12,024 nt of DNA, taken from contig DATLXH010000028.1 of the NCBI GenBank assembly GCA_035576005.1, positions 1 through 12,024 on the forward strand, given 5' to 3'. A model generated the notes under the pieces. It was given only the letters and a program-made list of their open reading frames with translations. It did not search any database and had not been told where the DNA came from. Numbering within the stretch: the first letter of the stretch is position 1; every line of letters begins with the position of its first letter. Origin of the DNA: DATLXH01 sp035576005. Lineage in GTDB: Bacteria; Acidobacteriota; Thermoanaerobaculia; Gp7-AA8. Below are positions 1 through 12,024 of the stretch, in pieces. The position numbers and the translations under genes were made by a program.

Positions 1-15
1 CAGGCGACGACCACA

Positions 16-39
16 ACATGCACACGTTCATGTGCATGT
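16..39. repeat. 9-bp perfect inverted repeat (hairpin or operator)
   Basis: ACATGCACA at 16-24 is the exact reverse complement of TGTGCATGT at 31-39, with a 6-base loop CGTTCA between them. No T-tract follows on either strand, so it is not an intrinsic terminator. It lies beside the possible divergent reading frame on the minus strand and could be an operator or an RNA hairpin. The function is unknown. Confidence 0.5.
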
Positions 40-204
40 CGCGCTCGCGACTCGCCAACTGCCTCCTCAATCATGCGATCGAGAACATTTTCCACAGGTT
101 TACGGCACTTCGACATGACAGTGTGAGAAATGCGGGTTAACCGCTCGGGACGACATGTCGTTCCTTGTTCTCAGTCGCGGGACTTTGCCGTGCCGACGAC
201 CGGA

Positions 205-236
205 TTGCGTCCTCCTATCGCCCGATTTCATATAAT
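205..236 (+). promoter_or_regulatory. Possible sigma70-type promoter for apaG
   Basis: A perfect TATAAT hexamer lies at 231-236, about 40 bases upstream of the apaG start. The best -35 candidate is TTGCGT at 205-210, with a 20-base spacer that is longer than the usual 17. The -10 box is persuasive in a GC-rich background, but the -35 is weak. Confidence 0.35.
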
Positions 237-276
237 CTGCCGTCGTTCTGACAGTCCTCCCAAAACCCGATCAATC

Positions 277-660
277 ATGAGCGACACCACCACCAGAGGC
301 ATTCGCGTCGAGGTCGAGAGTTTCTTCGTGCCGGCAAGGAGCTCGCCTCATGAGGATTACTATTTCTTCGCCTACAAGATCAGAATCTCGAACGAGGGAG
401 ACGAGACCGCACAGCTCATCAGCCGGGTCTGGATCATCACCGACTCCAATGGGCAGCAGCAGCGGGTTGAAGGGCCGGGTGTCGTGGGAGAGCAGCCGAT
501 CCTCGCTCCCGGTGAGTCGTTCGAATACACAAGTTTCTGTCCACTCTCCACCCCGGTTGGATCGATGGAGGGGAGTTACTCCATGCGAACGGACCAGGGA
601 GAGACTTTCGATGCCGGAATTGGATCGTTCGCACTCGTGGCTCCGCACGCCGTGAATTGA
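277..660 (+). CDS. apaG: ApaG family protein (DUF525 domain)
   Basis: A 127-residue protein that is essentially a single ApaG (DUF525) domain, close to the roughly 125-residue length usual for ApaG. The fold is a beta-sandwich of fibronectin-III type. Visible family features are the central strand pattern DYYFFAYKIRISNEG, a strand ending in VWIITDSNG, the glycine-rich core VEGPGVVGEQP, LAPGESFEYTS, and the C-terminal GSMEGSYSM. Salmonella CorD, an ApaG, is linked to Co2+ resistance and Mg2+ efflux, but the biochemical role of the family is not settled. The ATG at 277 is chosen because the match begins just after it; the frame runs upstream to an ATG at 130 without family resemblance. No strong Shine-Dalgarno is visible. 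It is followed by a 234-base gap before the large kinase, so it is probably not part of the signalling operon. Confidence 0.9.
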   Translation: MSDTTTRGIRVEVESFFVPARSSPHEDYYFFAYKIRISNEGDETAQLISRVWIITDSNGQQQRVEGPGVVGEQPILAPGESFEYTSFCPLSTPVGSMEGSYSMRTDQGETFDAGIGSFALVAPHAVN

Positions 661-693
661 TGGGCTCTCCTCTCCTGCATCCCTCTGAGGGGA

Positions 694-894
694 ATGGATT
701 TGGCCCCCTCGTTGGCGCACGAGCTGCAAGAAGATGTCGAGCTTTATCCCCGCTACGTGACCTTGACGGCCCGGACGGGTAAGTCGTCCCTTTCAACAAA
801 CAGTATCTGCAAGAGCGGAAGCTCGGATTCGTCCGTGCCGGGCGCGCACGGTGGGGTGTAGAGCATGAAGGAACCACGTCAAAGGAGAGGTCAA

Positions 895-905
<11 letters not shown>
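694..905 (+). pseudogene. Possible frameshifted small gene before the kinase
   Basis: Between apaG and the kinase, two overlapping frames each read like protein. Frame 1 (from ATG at 694) includes ELYPRYVTLTARTGK up to about 783. Frame 3 then continues with FNKQYLQERKLGFVRAG and RWGVEHEG, and ends at TGA 903-905, overlapping the kinase start by 11 bases. One extra base near 783-784 would join them into a 70-residue product. As written, frame 1 runs into a stop at 858 and frame 3 has a TAA at 780-782 just before its good part. A GAGGGG at 687-692 is too close to ATG 694 but is 7 bases from an in-frame TTG at 700. This may be a decayed gene, a sequencing error, or chance. I do not recognise the family. 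Confidence 0.28.
881..890 (+). promoter_or_regulatory. Ribosome binding site deciding the kinase start
   Basis: AAAGGAGAGG sits just upstream of the ATG at 895, with 7 bases between AGGAG and the start codon. The alternative in-frame ATG at 865 has only a G-rich stretch upstream with no good Shine-Dalgarno, so 895 is preferred. Confidence 0.8.
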
Positions 906-8127
<7,222 letters not shown>

Positions 8128-8164
8128 AGCCGGGGGAATACTGCTCAAGGATAATCAGACTTTG

Positions 8165-9046
8165 ATGGATACGACGTTGGCCGGGACCAACGCGAAGCTC
8201 GACGACCTCGAGAGCCTGGAGATCGATCTGCTCATGCAGGCGATCTACCGGCACTACGGTTTCGACTTCCGGGACTACGCCTATCCTTCGCTCAAGCGGC
8301 GTATCTGGAAGCGGGTCACCGAGGAGCACCTGAAAACCGTCTCGGCCCTGCAGGACAAGATTCTGCGTGACCGGGGCTGCATGGAAAGGCTGCTCCTGGA
8401 CGTGTCGATCAACGTGACCTCGATGTTTCGGGATCCGACCTTCTACGCCGCCTTTCGCGCGAAGGTCGTGCCTCTGCTGCGCACTTATCCCTTCATTCGA
8501 ATCTGGCACGCTGGCTGTTCGACGGGAGAAGAGGTCTACTCGATGGCGATCCTGCTGACCGAGGAGGGTCTTTACGATCGTTGCCGGATTTACGCGACCG
8601 ACATGAACGAGACCGTGCTCGTCAAAGCAAAGGAAGGAATCTTCAAGCTCTCCGGCATGCAGGAGAACACGGCCAACTATCTGCAGGCGGGTGGCAAGCT
8701 CTCGTTCTCGGAGTACTACACCGCGAAGTATGACTACGCGCTCTTCCGTCCGGCGCTGCGAGAGCACGTCGTTTTTGCTCAGCACAATCTTGCGACCGAC
8801 TCGTCGTTCAATACATTCAACGTCATCGTCTGCCGCAACGTTCTGATCTATTTCAACGTCACCCTTCAGGAGCGCGTGCAAAAACTTTTTCTCGAGAGTC
8901 TGGAATCGCTCGGACTTTTATGCCTCGGCAAAAAGGAGTCGCTCCGTTTTCAGTCGGTAGAGAGCTGCTACAGCACGCTGGATGACAAGGAGAAGCTCTA
9001 TCGCCGAACCAGCCGGGAACCCGCCTGCCTGCCAAGCGGTGTCTGA
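8165..9046 (+). CDS. cheR: CheR-type protein-glutamate methyltransferase
   Basis: A 293-residue S-adenosylmethionine-dependent methyltransferase of the CheR family, which in chemotaxis adds methyl groups to receptor glutamates. An alpha-helical N-terminal domain (about 15-90) precedes the catalytic domain. The SAM-binding motif is HAGCSTGEEVYS (His115 onward), followed by the acidic loop ATDMNETVL and the family signature CRNVLIYF (223-230). Length is normal for a stand-alone CheR, with no TPR or receiver domain attached. The ATG at 8165 is chosen; a TTG at 8162 directly before it is also possible, because AAGGA at 8147-8151 is 13 bases from the ATG and 10 from the TTG. It lies 37 bases after the kinase and 17 before cheB, which implies cotranscription. 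No methyl-accepting protein is visible in the window, so its substrate may be the poly-HAMP kinase (inference). Confidence 0.93.
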   Translation: MDTTLAGTNAKLDDLESLEIDLLMQAIYRHYGFDFRDYAYPSLKRRIWKRVTEEHLKTVSALQDKILRDRGCMERLLLDVSINVTSMFRDPTFYAAFRAKVVPLLRTYPFIRIWHAGCSTGEEVYSMAILLTEEGLYDRCRIYATDMNETVLVKAKEGIFKLSGMQENTANYLQAGGKLSFSEYYTAKYDYALFRPALREHVVFAQHNLATDSSFNTFNVIVCRNVLIYFNVTLQERVQKLFLESLESLGLLCLGKKESLRFQSVESCYSTLDDKEKLYRRTSREPACLPSGV

Positions 9047-9063
9047 GCTCGTCAACCACAGCC

Positions 9064-9663
9064 ATGGCTCCAACTACGATCGCTCGCGGGAAAAACAGAC
9101 AATACGAAATGCTCGTGATCGGCACGTCGCTCGGTGGTCTCAATGCTCTCCAGACGATTCTTTCCGGAATCCCAGCGACGTTTTCCCTGCCGATCGTGGT
9201 GGTCCAGCATCGTCACAAAACTTCCGACCATGTCCTCGCCTCGGCACTTCAGAGGACGAGCGCCCTGCCGATCCGTGATGCGGACGACAAGGAGAAGGTC
9301 GTGCCGGGCCGGGTTTTTCTGGCTCCGGCCGACTACCACCTGATGGTCGCTGCCGGCCGGTTTGTGCTATCGGTTGATGAGCCGGTTCACTTTTCCCGTC
9401 CGTCGATCGACGTACTTTTCGAGTCGGCGGCTGATGAGTACGACGACCGCGTGATCGGTCTCCTCTTGACAGGCGCGAATCGAGACGGTGCGTCCGGTCT
9501 GCGGAAGATCAAGGAGAATGGCGGAGTCGCACTCGTGCAGGATCCGGAGACCGCGGAGGCCCCTGCAATGCCTCGCGCCGGCATTGAGGAAACCAATGTG
9601 GATCGCATCTTGCCGCTGTCAAAGATTGCTCCCTTCATTGTGAGACGTTATGGAAGGAAGTAA
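9064..9663 (+). CDS. cheB: CheB-type methylesterase, catalytic domain only
   Basis: A 199-residue protein covering only the CheB esterase/deamidase domain, which removes methyl groups from receptor glutamates. The expected catalytic triad is visible: Ser22 in GTSLGGL, His49 in VVQHRH, and Asp141 in LLTGANRDGASGL. Other family features are APADYHL and SRPSIDVLFESAA. Classical CheB is about 350 residues, with an N-terminal receiver that gates the esterase. Here that receiver is absent, so activity cannot be switched by phosphorylation in cis. A receiver in a neighbouring protein could do so in trans, or the enzyme may be constitutively active (inference). There is no clear Shine-Dalgarno before ATG 9064. 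The 17-base gap from cheR suggests translational coupling. Confidence 0.93.
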   Translation: MAPTTIARGKNRQYEMLVIGTSLGGLNALQTILSGIPATFSLPIVVVQHRHKTSDHVLASALQRTSALPIRDADDKEKVVPGRVFLAPADYHLMVAAGRFVLSVDEPVHFSRPSIDVLFESAADEYDDRVIGLLLTGANRDGASGLRKIKENGGVALVQDPETAEAPAMPRAGIEETNVDRILPLSKIAPFIVRRYGRK

Positions 9664-9696
9664 CTTGCTGAAAACAAGAGGCTATCGAGACCAGTA

Positions 9697-11280
9697 ATGG
9701 CTGACGATCGCGTAAACGTGCTGATGGTGGACGATCAGCCCAACAACCTGCTGGCCCTTGATGCCATGCTGGAAGGAGCGGGGCTGAATCTGGTCCGTGC
9801 GGATTCAGGTCTCAAAGCGCTCAAGTCGCTGCTGGACCAGGATTTCGCGGTCATTCTTCTCGACGTCCAGATGCCCGAACTGGACGGGTTCGAGACAGCC
9901 ACCCTGATCCGCGAACGGGAGAAGTCGCGCCATACGCCAATCATCTTCGTCACCGCGCTCAGTCGCAGTGATACCAATGTGTTCAAAGGTTACTCGCTTG
10001 GAGCGGTGGATTATCTGTTCAAGCCGATCGTCCCGGAGATCCTGCGCTCGAAGGTGTCGGTGTTCGTCGATCTCTTCCGAAAAACGGAAGAGATCAAGCA
10101 TCAGTCGAACGAGCTGCTCAAGCTCAGCCGTCAAAACCAGCTGATCCTGGAGGCGGCTGCGGAGGGAGTCCTCGGGGTCGACAGCGAGGGAAAAACGACG
10201 TTCCTTAACCCTGCGGCCGGCCGGATGACTGGCCGCGCGCTCGAAGAGATCTCGGGCCACCCCATTCACGACTTTCTTCATCCTGTCGGGGAGGACGGGA
10301 AGACGACGTGCGATCCCGAATCGTGCGGAATCCTCACCGCCCTGGCCGCCGACGCCATCTTCGAATTCGAGAGCGACTGCTTCATCAGGGCTGACGGCTC
10401 CTCCTTTCCGTCGGAGTTCAGCTTTTCTCCGATTCGCGATGACGCGGGTCACAAGACAGGCGGGGTCTTTACGTTCCGTGACGTTACTGAACGTCGTGCA
10501 GCCGCCGCAGCGGTTGAGAATGAGCGACTTTATCGCGAGGCCCAGGCGGCCAACCAGGCCAAGGATGATTTCCTCGCGACTCTGTCGCACGAATTGCGGA
10601 CACCGATGACGTCCATTCTCGGCTGGGTACAGTTGTTGAGGATGGGAACTCCCGACCCTGAGGAGTTGACATCGGCACTCGAGACCATCGAGACGAGCGC
10701 CCGCGTTCAGGCGCGGCTCATCGATGACATGCTCGATGTCTCGCGGATCATCCTGGGCAAGTTTCGTCTGGACATGAAGCCTCTGCAGCTGGCCACCATC
10801 GTTGATTCCGCAACAGAGACGGTCAGGCCGAATGCGGAATCGAGGGGCATTCATCTGATTACCTCGATCGATCGCTCACCCGCGACAATCGTCGGCGATC
10901 CGAACCGGTTGCAGCAAGTCATCTGGAATCTCCTGTCCAATGCGATCAAGTTCAGTGAGACCGGAGCAACCGTGGAGATTGCTCTGGAGTTCAACGACTC
11001 CCGAGCGAGGCTCTCGGTGTCCGATGAAGGGCAGGGGATCAGTCCAGCGCTCCTCCCATACGTCTTCGAGAAATTGCGGCAGGCTGAAGGGATCAAGTCG
11101 CACGGCGGTCTAGGGCTCGGTCTGGCGATTGCGCGACACATTGTCGATCTGCATGGAGGTGAGATCCGGGCTGAGAGCGATGGCGAAGGGAAGGGGGCTC
11201 GGTTCATCGTGACGCTTCCGACGGAGAGTCACGAGACCGCTGCGCTGACCGCCTCCGAGCAGAGTACGGTTTCGGGATAA
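9697..11280 (+). CDS. Receiver-PAS-histidine kinase
   Basis: A 527-residue soluble kinase with an N-terminal receiver. The receiver (about 5-125) has the acidic pair Asp12-Asp13, phospho-acceptor Asp56 in LLDVQMPELDG, and Lys109 in FKP. A PAS domain (about 137-262) begins ILEAAAEGVLGVDSEGK and ends in the usual FRDVTERR. HisKA carries His298 in SHELRTPMTS. The HATPase has Asn415 (NLLSNAIKF), DEGQGI at 443-448 and GGLGLGLA near 470. No transmembrane segment is seen. A receiver in front of a kinase lets the protein take phosphate from an upstream partner and then signal itself; the upstream poly-HAMP kinase is the obvious candidate (inference). It lies 33 bases after cheB and is the last gene of the putative operon. 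The closest Shine-Dalgarno is a weak AAGAGG at 9676-9681, 15 bases from the ATG. Confidence 0.93.
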   Translation: MADDRVNVLMVDDQPNNLLALDAMLEGAGLNLVRADSGLKALKSLLDQDFAVILLDVQMPELDGFETATLIREREKSRHTPIIFVTALSRSDTNVFKGYSLGAVDYLFKPIVPEILRSKVSVFVDLFRKTEEIKHQSNELLKLSRQNQLILEAAAEGVLGVDSEGKTTFLNPAAGRMTGRALEEISGHPIHDFLHPVGEDGKTTCDPESCGILTALAADAIFEFESDCFIRADGSSFPSEFSFSPIRDDAGHKTGGVFTFRDVTERRAAAAAVENERLYREAQAANQAKDDFLATLSHELRTPMTSILGWVQLLRMGTPDPEELTSALETIETSARVQARLIDDMLDVSRIILGKFRLDMKPLQLATIVDSATETVRPNAESRGIHLITSIDRSPATIVGDPNRLQQVIWNLLSNAIKFSETGATVEIALEFNDSRARLSVSDEGQGISPALLPYVFEKLRQAEGIKSHGGLGLGLAIARHIVDLHGGEIRAESDGEGKGARFIVTLPTESHETAALTASEQSTVSG

Positions 11281-11350
11281 CTGGCTCAGAGCTCCCAGGC
11301 GCCCGCACCGCGGACGACTTTTTCATGGTGGCGCCGAGAGTGAGGAATAC

Positions 11351-11375
11351 GGACTTACCCCCTCCCGTTAAGTCC
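11351..11375. repeat. 7-bp perfect inverted repeat upstream of the cold-shock gene
   Basis: GGACTTA at 11351-11357 pairs exactly with TAAGTCC at 11369-11375 across an 11-base, C-rich spacer. It lies about 100 bases upstream of the cold-shock start and about 70 bases after the kinase stop. No T-tract follows, so it is not a typical terminator. It could be an operator or an mRNA leader structure. Confidence 0.4.
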
Positions 11376-11406
11376 CCCCGTAGCTTGCTCGGAAGAGATT
11401 TAATTG

Positions 11407-11436
11407 AAGTGATGCACTCGGTGACTCCACTTTTTT
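11407..11436 (+). terminator. Possible weak terminator or leader hairpin after the kinase operon
   Basis: AAGTG at 11407-11411 pairs with CACTT at 11428-11432, with a small inner CAC/GTG pairing (11415-11417 with 11421-11423), and six T residues run from 11431 to 11436. The stem is short and interrupted. It may end the upstream operon, or form part of the cold-shock mRNA leader, which in this family is often long and structured. I cannot separate the two from sequence alone. Confidence 0.25.
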
Positions 11437-11464
11437 CGAATCTCCATACAGCAGCGAAAACAAA

Positions 11465-11470
11465 AAGGAG
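11465..11470 (+). promoter_or_regulatory. Strong ribosome binding site of the cold-shock gene
   Basis: AAGGAG lies 6 bases before the ATG at 11477 within an A-rich, probably unstructured leader segment (11454-11476). It is among the best Shine-Dalgarno sequences in the window, fitting a highly expressed small protein. Confidence 0.8.
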
Positions 11471-11476
11471 ATTCAA

Positions 11477-11680
11477 ATGCGCAACACAGGTAGAGTGAAG
11501 TGGTTCAACGAGACAAAGGGTTTTGGTTTCATCACGACTGAGCAGGGCGAGGATGTGTTCGTCCACTACAGCGCGATTCAGAACCAGGGCTTCCGCACGC
11601 TCGCAGAGGGTGCAACGGTTGAATTTGACGTCGTGCGTGGACCGAAGGGTCTGCAGGCTGCGAACGTCACCGCTTCCTGA
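11477..11680 (+). CDS. csp: Cold-shock domain protein (CspA family)
   Basis: A 67-residue single cold-shock domain, the usual length for the family. These small five-stranded beta-barrel proteins bind single-stranded RNA and DNA and act as RNA chaperones, in many cases during cold or stationary phase. The start MRNTGRVKWFNETKGFGFI contains RNP1 (KGFGFI), and DVFVHYSAI is RNP2, with Tyr where CspA has Phe; this aromatic substitution should keep stacking. The remainder (FRTLAEGATVEFDVVRGPKGLQAANV) is typical. The gene has its own strong ribosome binding site and terminator and is separated from the kinase by 196 bases, so it is probably a single-gene transcript. That 196-base gap may hold a long leader, but no clear promoter was found in it. 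Confidence 0.97.
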   Translation: MRNTGRVKWFNETKGFGFITTEQGEDVFVHYSAIQNQGFRTLAEGATVEFDVVRGPKGLQAANVTAS

Positions 11681-11703
11681 TCAAATCAATAGCGACTATT
11701 GGG

Positions 11704-11735
11704 AAAGGCGGCCGAGAGGCCGCCTTTTTTATTTC
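11704..11735 (+). terminator. Intrinsic terminator of the cold-shock gene
   Basis: AAAGGCGGCC (11704-11713) and GGCCGCCTTT (11718-11727) form a perfect 10-bp stem around a GAGA tetraloop, and the T-tract continues to 11730, followed by ATTTC. It starts 24 bases after the cold-shock stop codon. Confidence 0.95.
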
Positions 11736-11794
11736 AAGGTGCTGACGGATGCGGTTGGGCAGCGTTTGTCGCAGTGATTGAAGGACGAAAATGC

Positions 11795-11923
11795 TCAGCG
11801 CTGACGGGGCCGCGACTTGCCCTGACCGCATTTCTCACAGACCTTCGACGCGAGGTGGCCGAGAGCGGCCTGGATGCGAGGCACGAAGGTTTCGCGACGA
11901 GAGCATAGTTGACACTGTGTCGA
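11795..11923 (-). CDS. Doubtful small reading frame with two CxxC pairs
   Basis: On the minus strand the C-terminal part of an open frame contains QCQLCSRRETF and VCEKCGQGK, two CxxC pairs about 30 residues apart, ending in a basic tail. This spacing could form a small zinc ribbon. The frame is open up to an ATG at 12004, but the residues upstream (rich in Pro and Ala, overlapping a palindrome) look non-coding. A TTG at 11925-11923 would give a protein of about 43 residues. No good Shine-Dalgarno is visible for either start. It would converge on the cold-shock gene. It may be a real conserved mini-protein or a chance frame. Confidence 0.22.
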   Translation of the reverse strand, partial: STQCQLCSRRETFVPRIQAALGHLASKVCEKCGQGKSRPRQR

Positions 11924-11936
11924 GAGCAACCGGGGC

Positions 11937-11970
11937 GGGTGTAGGGACGCAGGGCCTGCGTCCGGCACCC
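11937..11970. repeat. REP-like palindromic element
   Basis: GGACGCAGG (11945-11953) and CCTGCGTCC (11955-11963) form a perfect 9-bp inverted repeat around one base. Outside it, GGGTG (11937-11941) pairs with CACCC (11966-11970) across a small internal loop. This compact GC-rich palindrome in an intergenic region resembles dispersed REP-type elements. There is no T-tract after it. Only one copy is in the window, so dispersal is untested. Confidence 0.5.
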
Positions 11971-12024
11971 AGACATTCGCATCAGGAATTCTGCATCCCG
12001 GCATGAACCCTCGTCCAAAGCGAT

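Larger units (their letters stand above)
1..276. other. Leader region without a supported gene
   Basis: No convincing gene is seen here. A reading frame on the minus strand starts with ATG at 116 and stays open to the window edge (38 codons, beginning MSKCRKPVENVLDRM). It could be the 5' end of a divergent gene, but there is no ribosome binding site upstream of it. Two plus-strand frames are also open over much of the same stretch, so openness is not informative. The region contains a 9-bp inverted repeat (16-39) and a possible -10 element (231-236), listed separately. The frame leading into apaG is open from an ATG at 130, but those extra codons do not look like the ApaG family. Confidence 0.4.
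11736..12024. other. Downstream region with no confident gene
   Basis: After the cold-shock terminator several short frames overlap on both strands, none with a family match I recognise. The only items of note are the REP-like palindrome at 11937-11970 and the doubtful two-CxxC frame on the minus strand, both listed separately. Confidence 0.4.

Noticed and set aside
88..96. TTTTCCACA, a match to the relaxed DnaA-box consensus
   Set aside because: It is a single copy with no cluster, no AT-rich unwinding region and no dnaA or dnaN nearby, so a chance match is more likely than an origin.
763..768. TTGACG as a -35 box for the kinase operon
   Set aside because: No acceptable -10 hexamer is found 15-19 bases downstream.
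865..894. Upstream in-frame ATG at 865 as the kinase start
   Set aside because: It has a poor upstream ribosome binding site, while the ATG at 895 has AAAGGAGAGG at ideal spacing.
11303..11320. CCGC-ACC-GCGG hairpin followed by a run of T after the second kinase
   Set aside because: The stem is only 4 bp and is separated from the five T residues by five bases, so it is not a convincing terminator.
11326..11499. Open frame from ATG 11326 running into the cold-shock gene
   Set aside because: It has no ribosome binding site and a low-complexity translation, and it overlaps the cold-shock leader and start in another frame.

Overview
The window is a moderately GC-rich, gene-dense bacterial segment in which every confident gene lies on the + strand. 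The gene set suggests a free-living environmental Gram-negative bacterium: a large multi-domain soluble sensor kinase, chemotaxis-type CheR and CheB enzymes away from any receptor gene, ApaG, and a cold-shock protein. Acidobacteriota or Gemmatimonadota-like lineages are a guess from the look of the cluster. No taxonomic marker is present.

Layout. Positions 1-276 hold no supported gene, only a hairpin-like inverted repeat and a possible promoter. An apaG gene follows (277-660). The gap 661-894 contains what may be a small frameshifted coding remnant. The centre of the window is one gene (895-8127) for a soluble hybrid histidine kinase of 2410 residues. Its N-terminal 60% is a poly-HAMP array: one N-terminal HAMP, one divergent 96-residue unit, then 14 units of exactly 92 residues (1345-5208). 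A GAF domain, a long coiled coil, the HisKA/HATPase catalytic core and three receiver domains follow. Tightly behind it are cheR (8165-9046), a catalytic-domain-only cheB (9064-9663) and a REC-PAS-histidine kinase gene (9697-11280). The spacings of 37, 17 and 33 bases point to one operon. A separate cold-shock protein gene (11477-11680) has its own strong ribosome binding site and ends in a textbook intrinsic terminator. The last 290 bases hold a REP-like palindrome and one doubtful small minus-strand reading frame with two CxxC pairs.

How the genes may work together (inference). The poly-HAMP kinase resembles the group III hybrid kinases best known from fungal Nik1/Os-1 osmosensors. It would sense an intracellular signal through the HAMP array and GAF domain, then pass phosphate to its own receivers and perhaps to the receiver of the second kinase. 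CheR and CheB normally set receptor gain by reversible glutamate methylation. Here they sit between two kinases, with no methyl-accepting protein, CheA or CheW in view, so the kinase itself may be the methylated partner. No DNA-binding output domain and no recognisable HPt domain are visible, so the final output is not encoded here.
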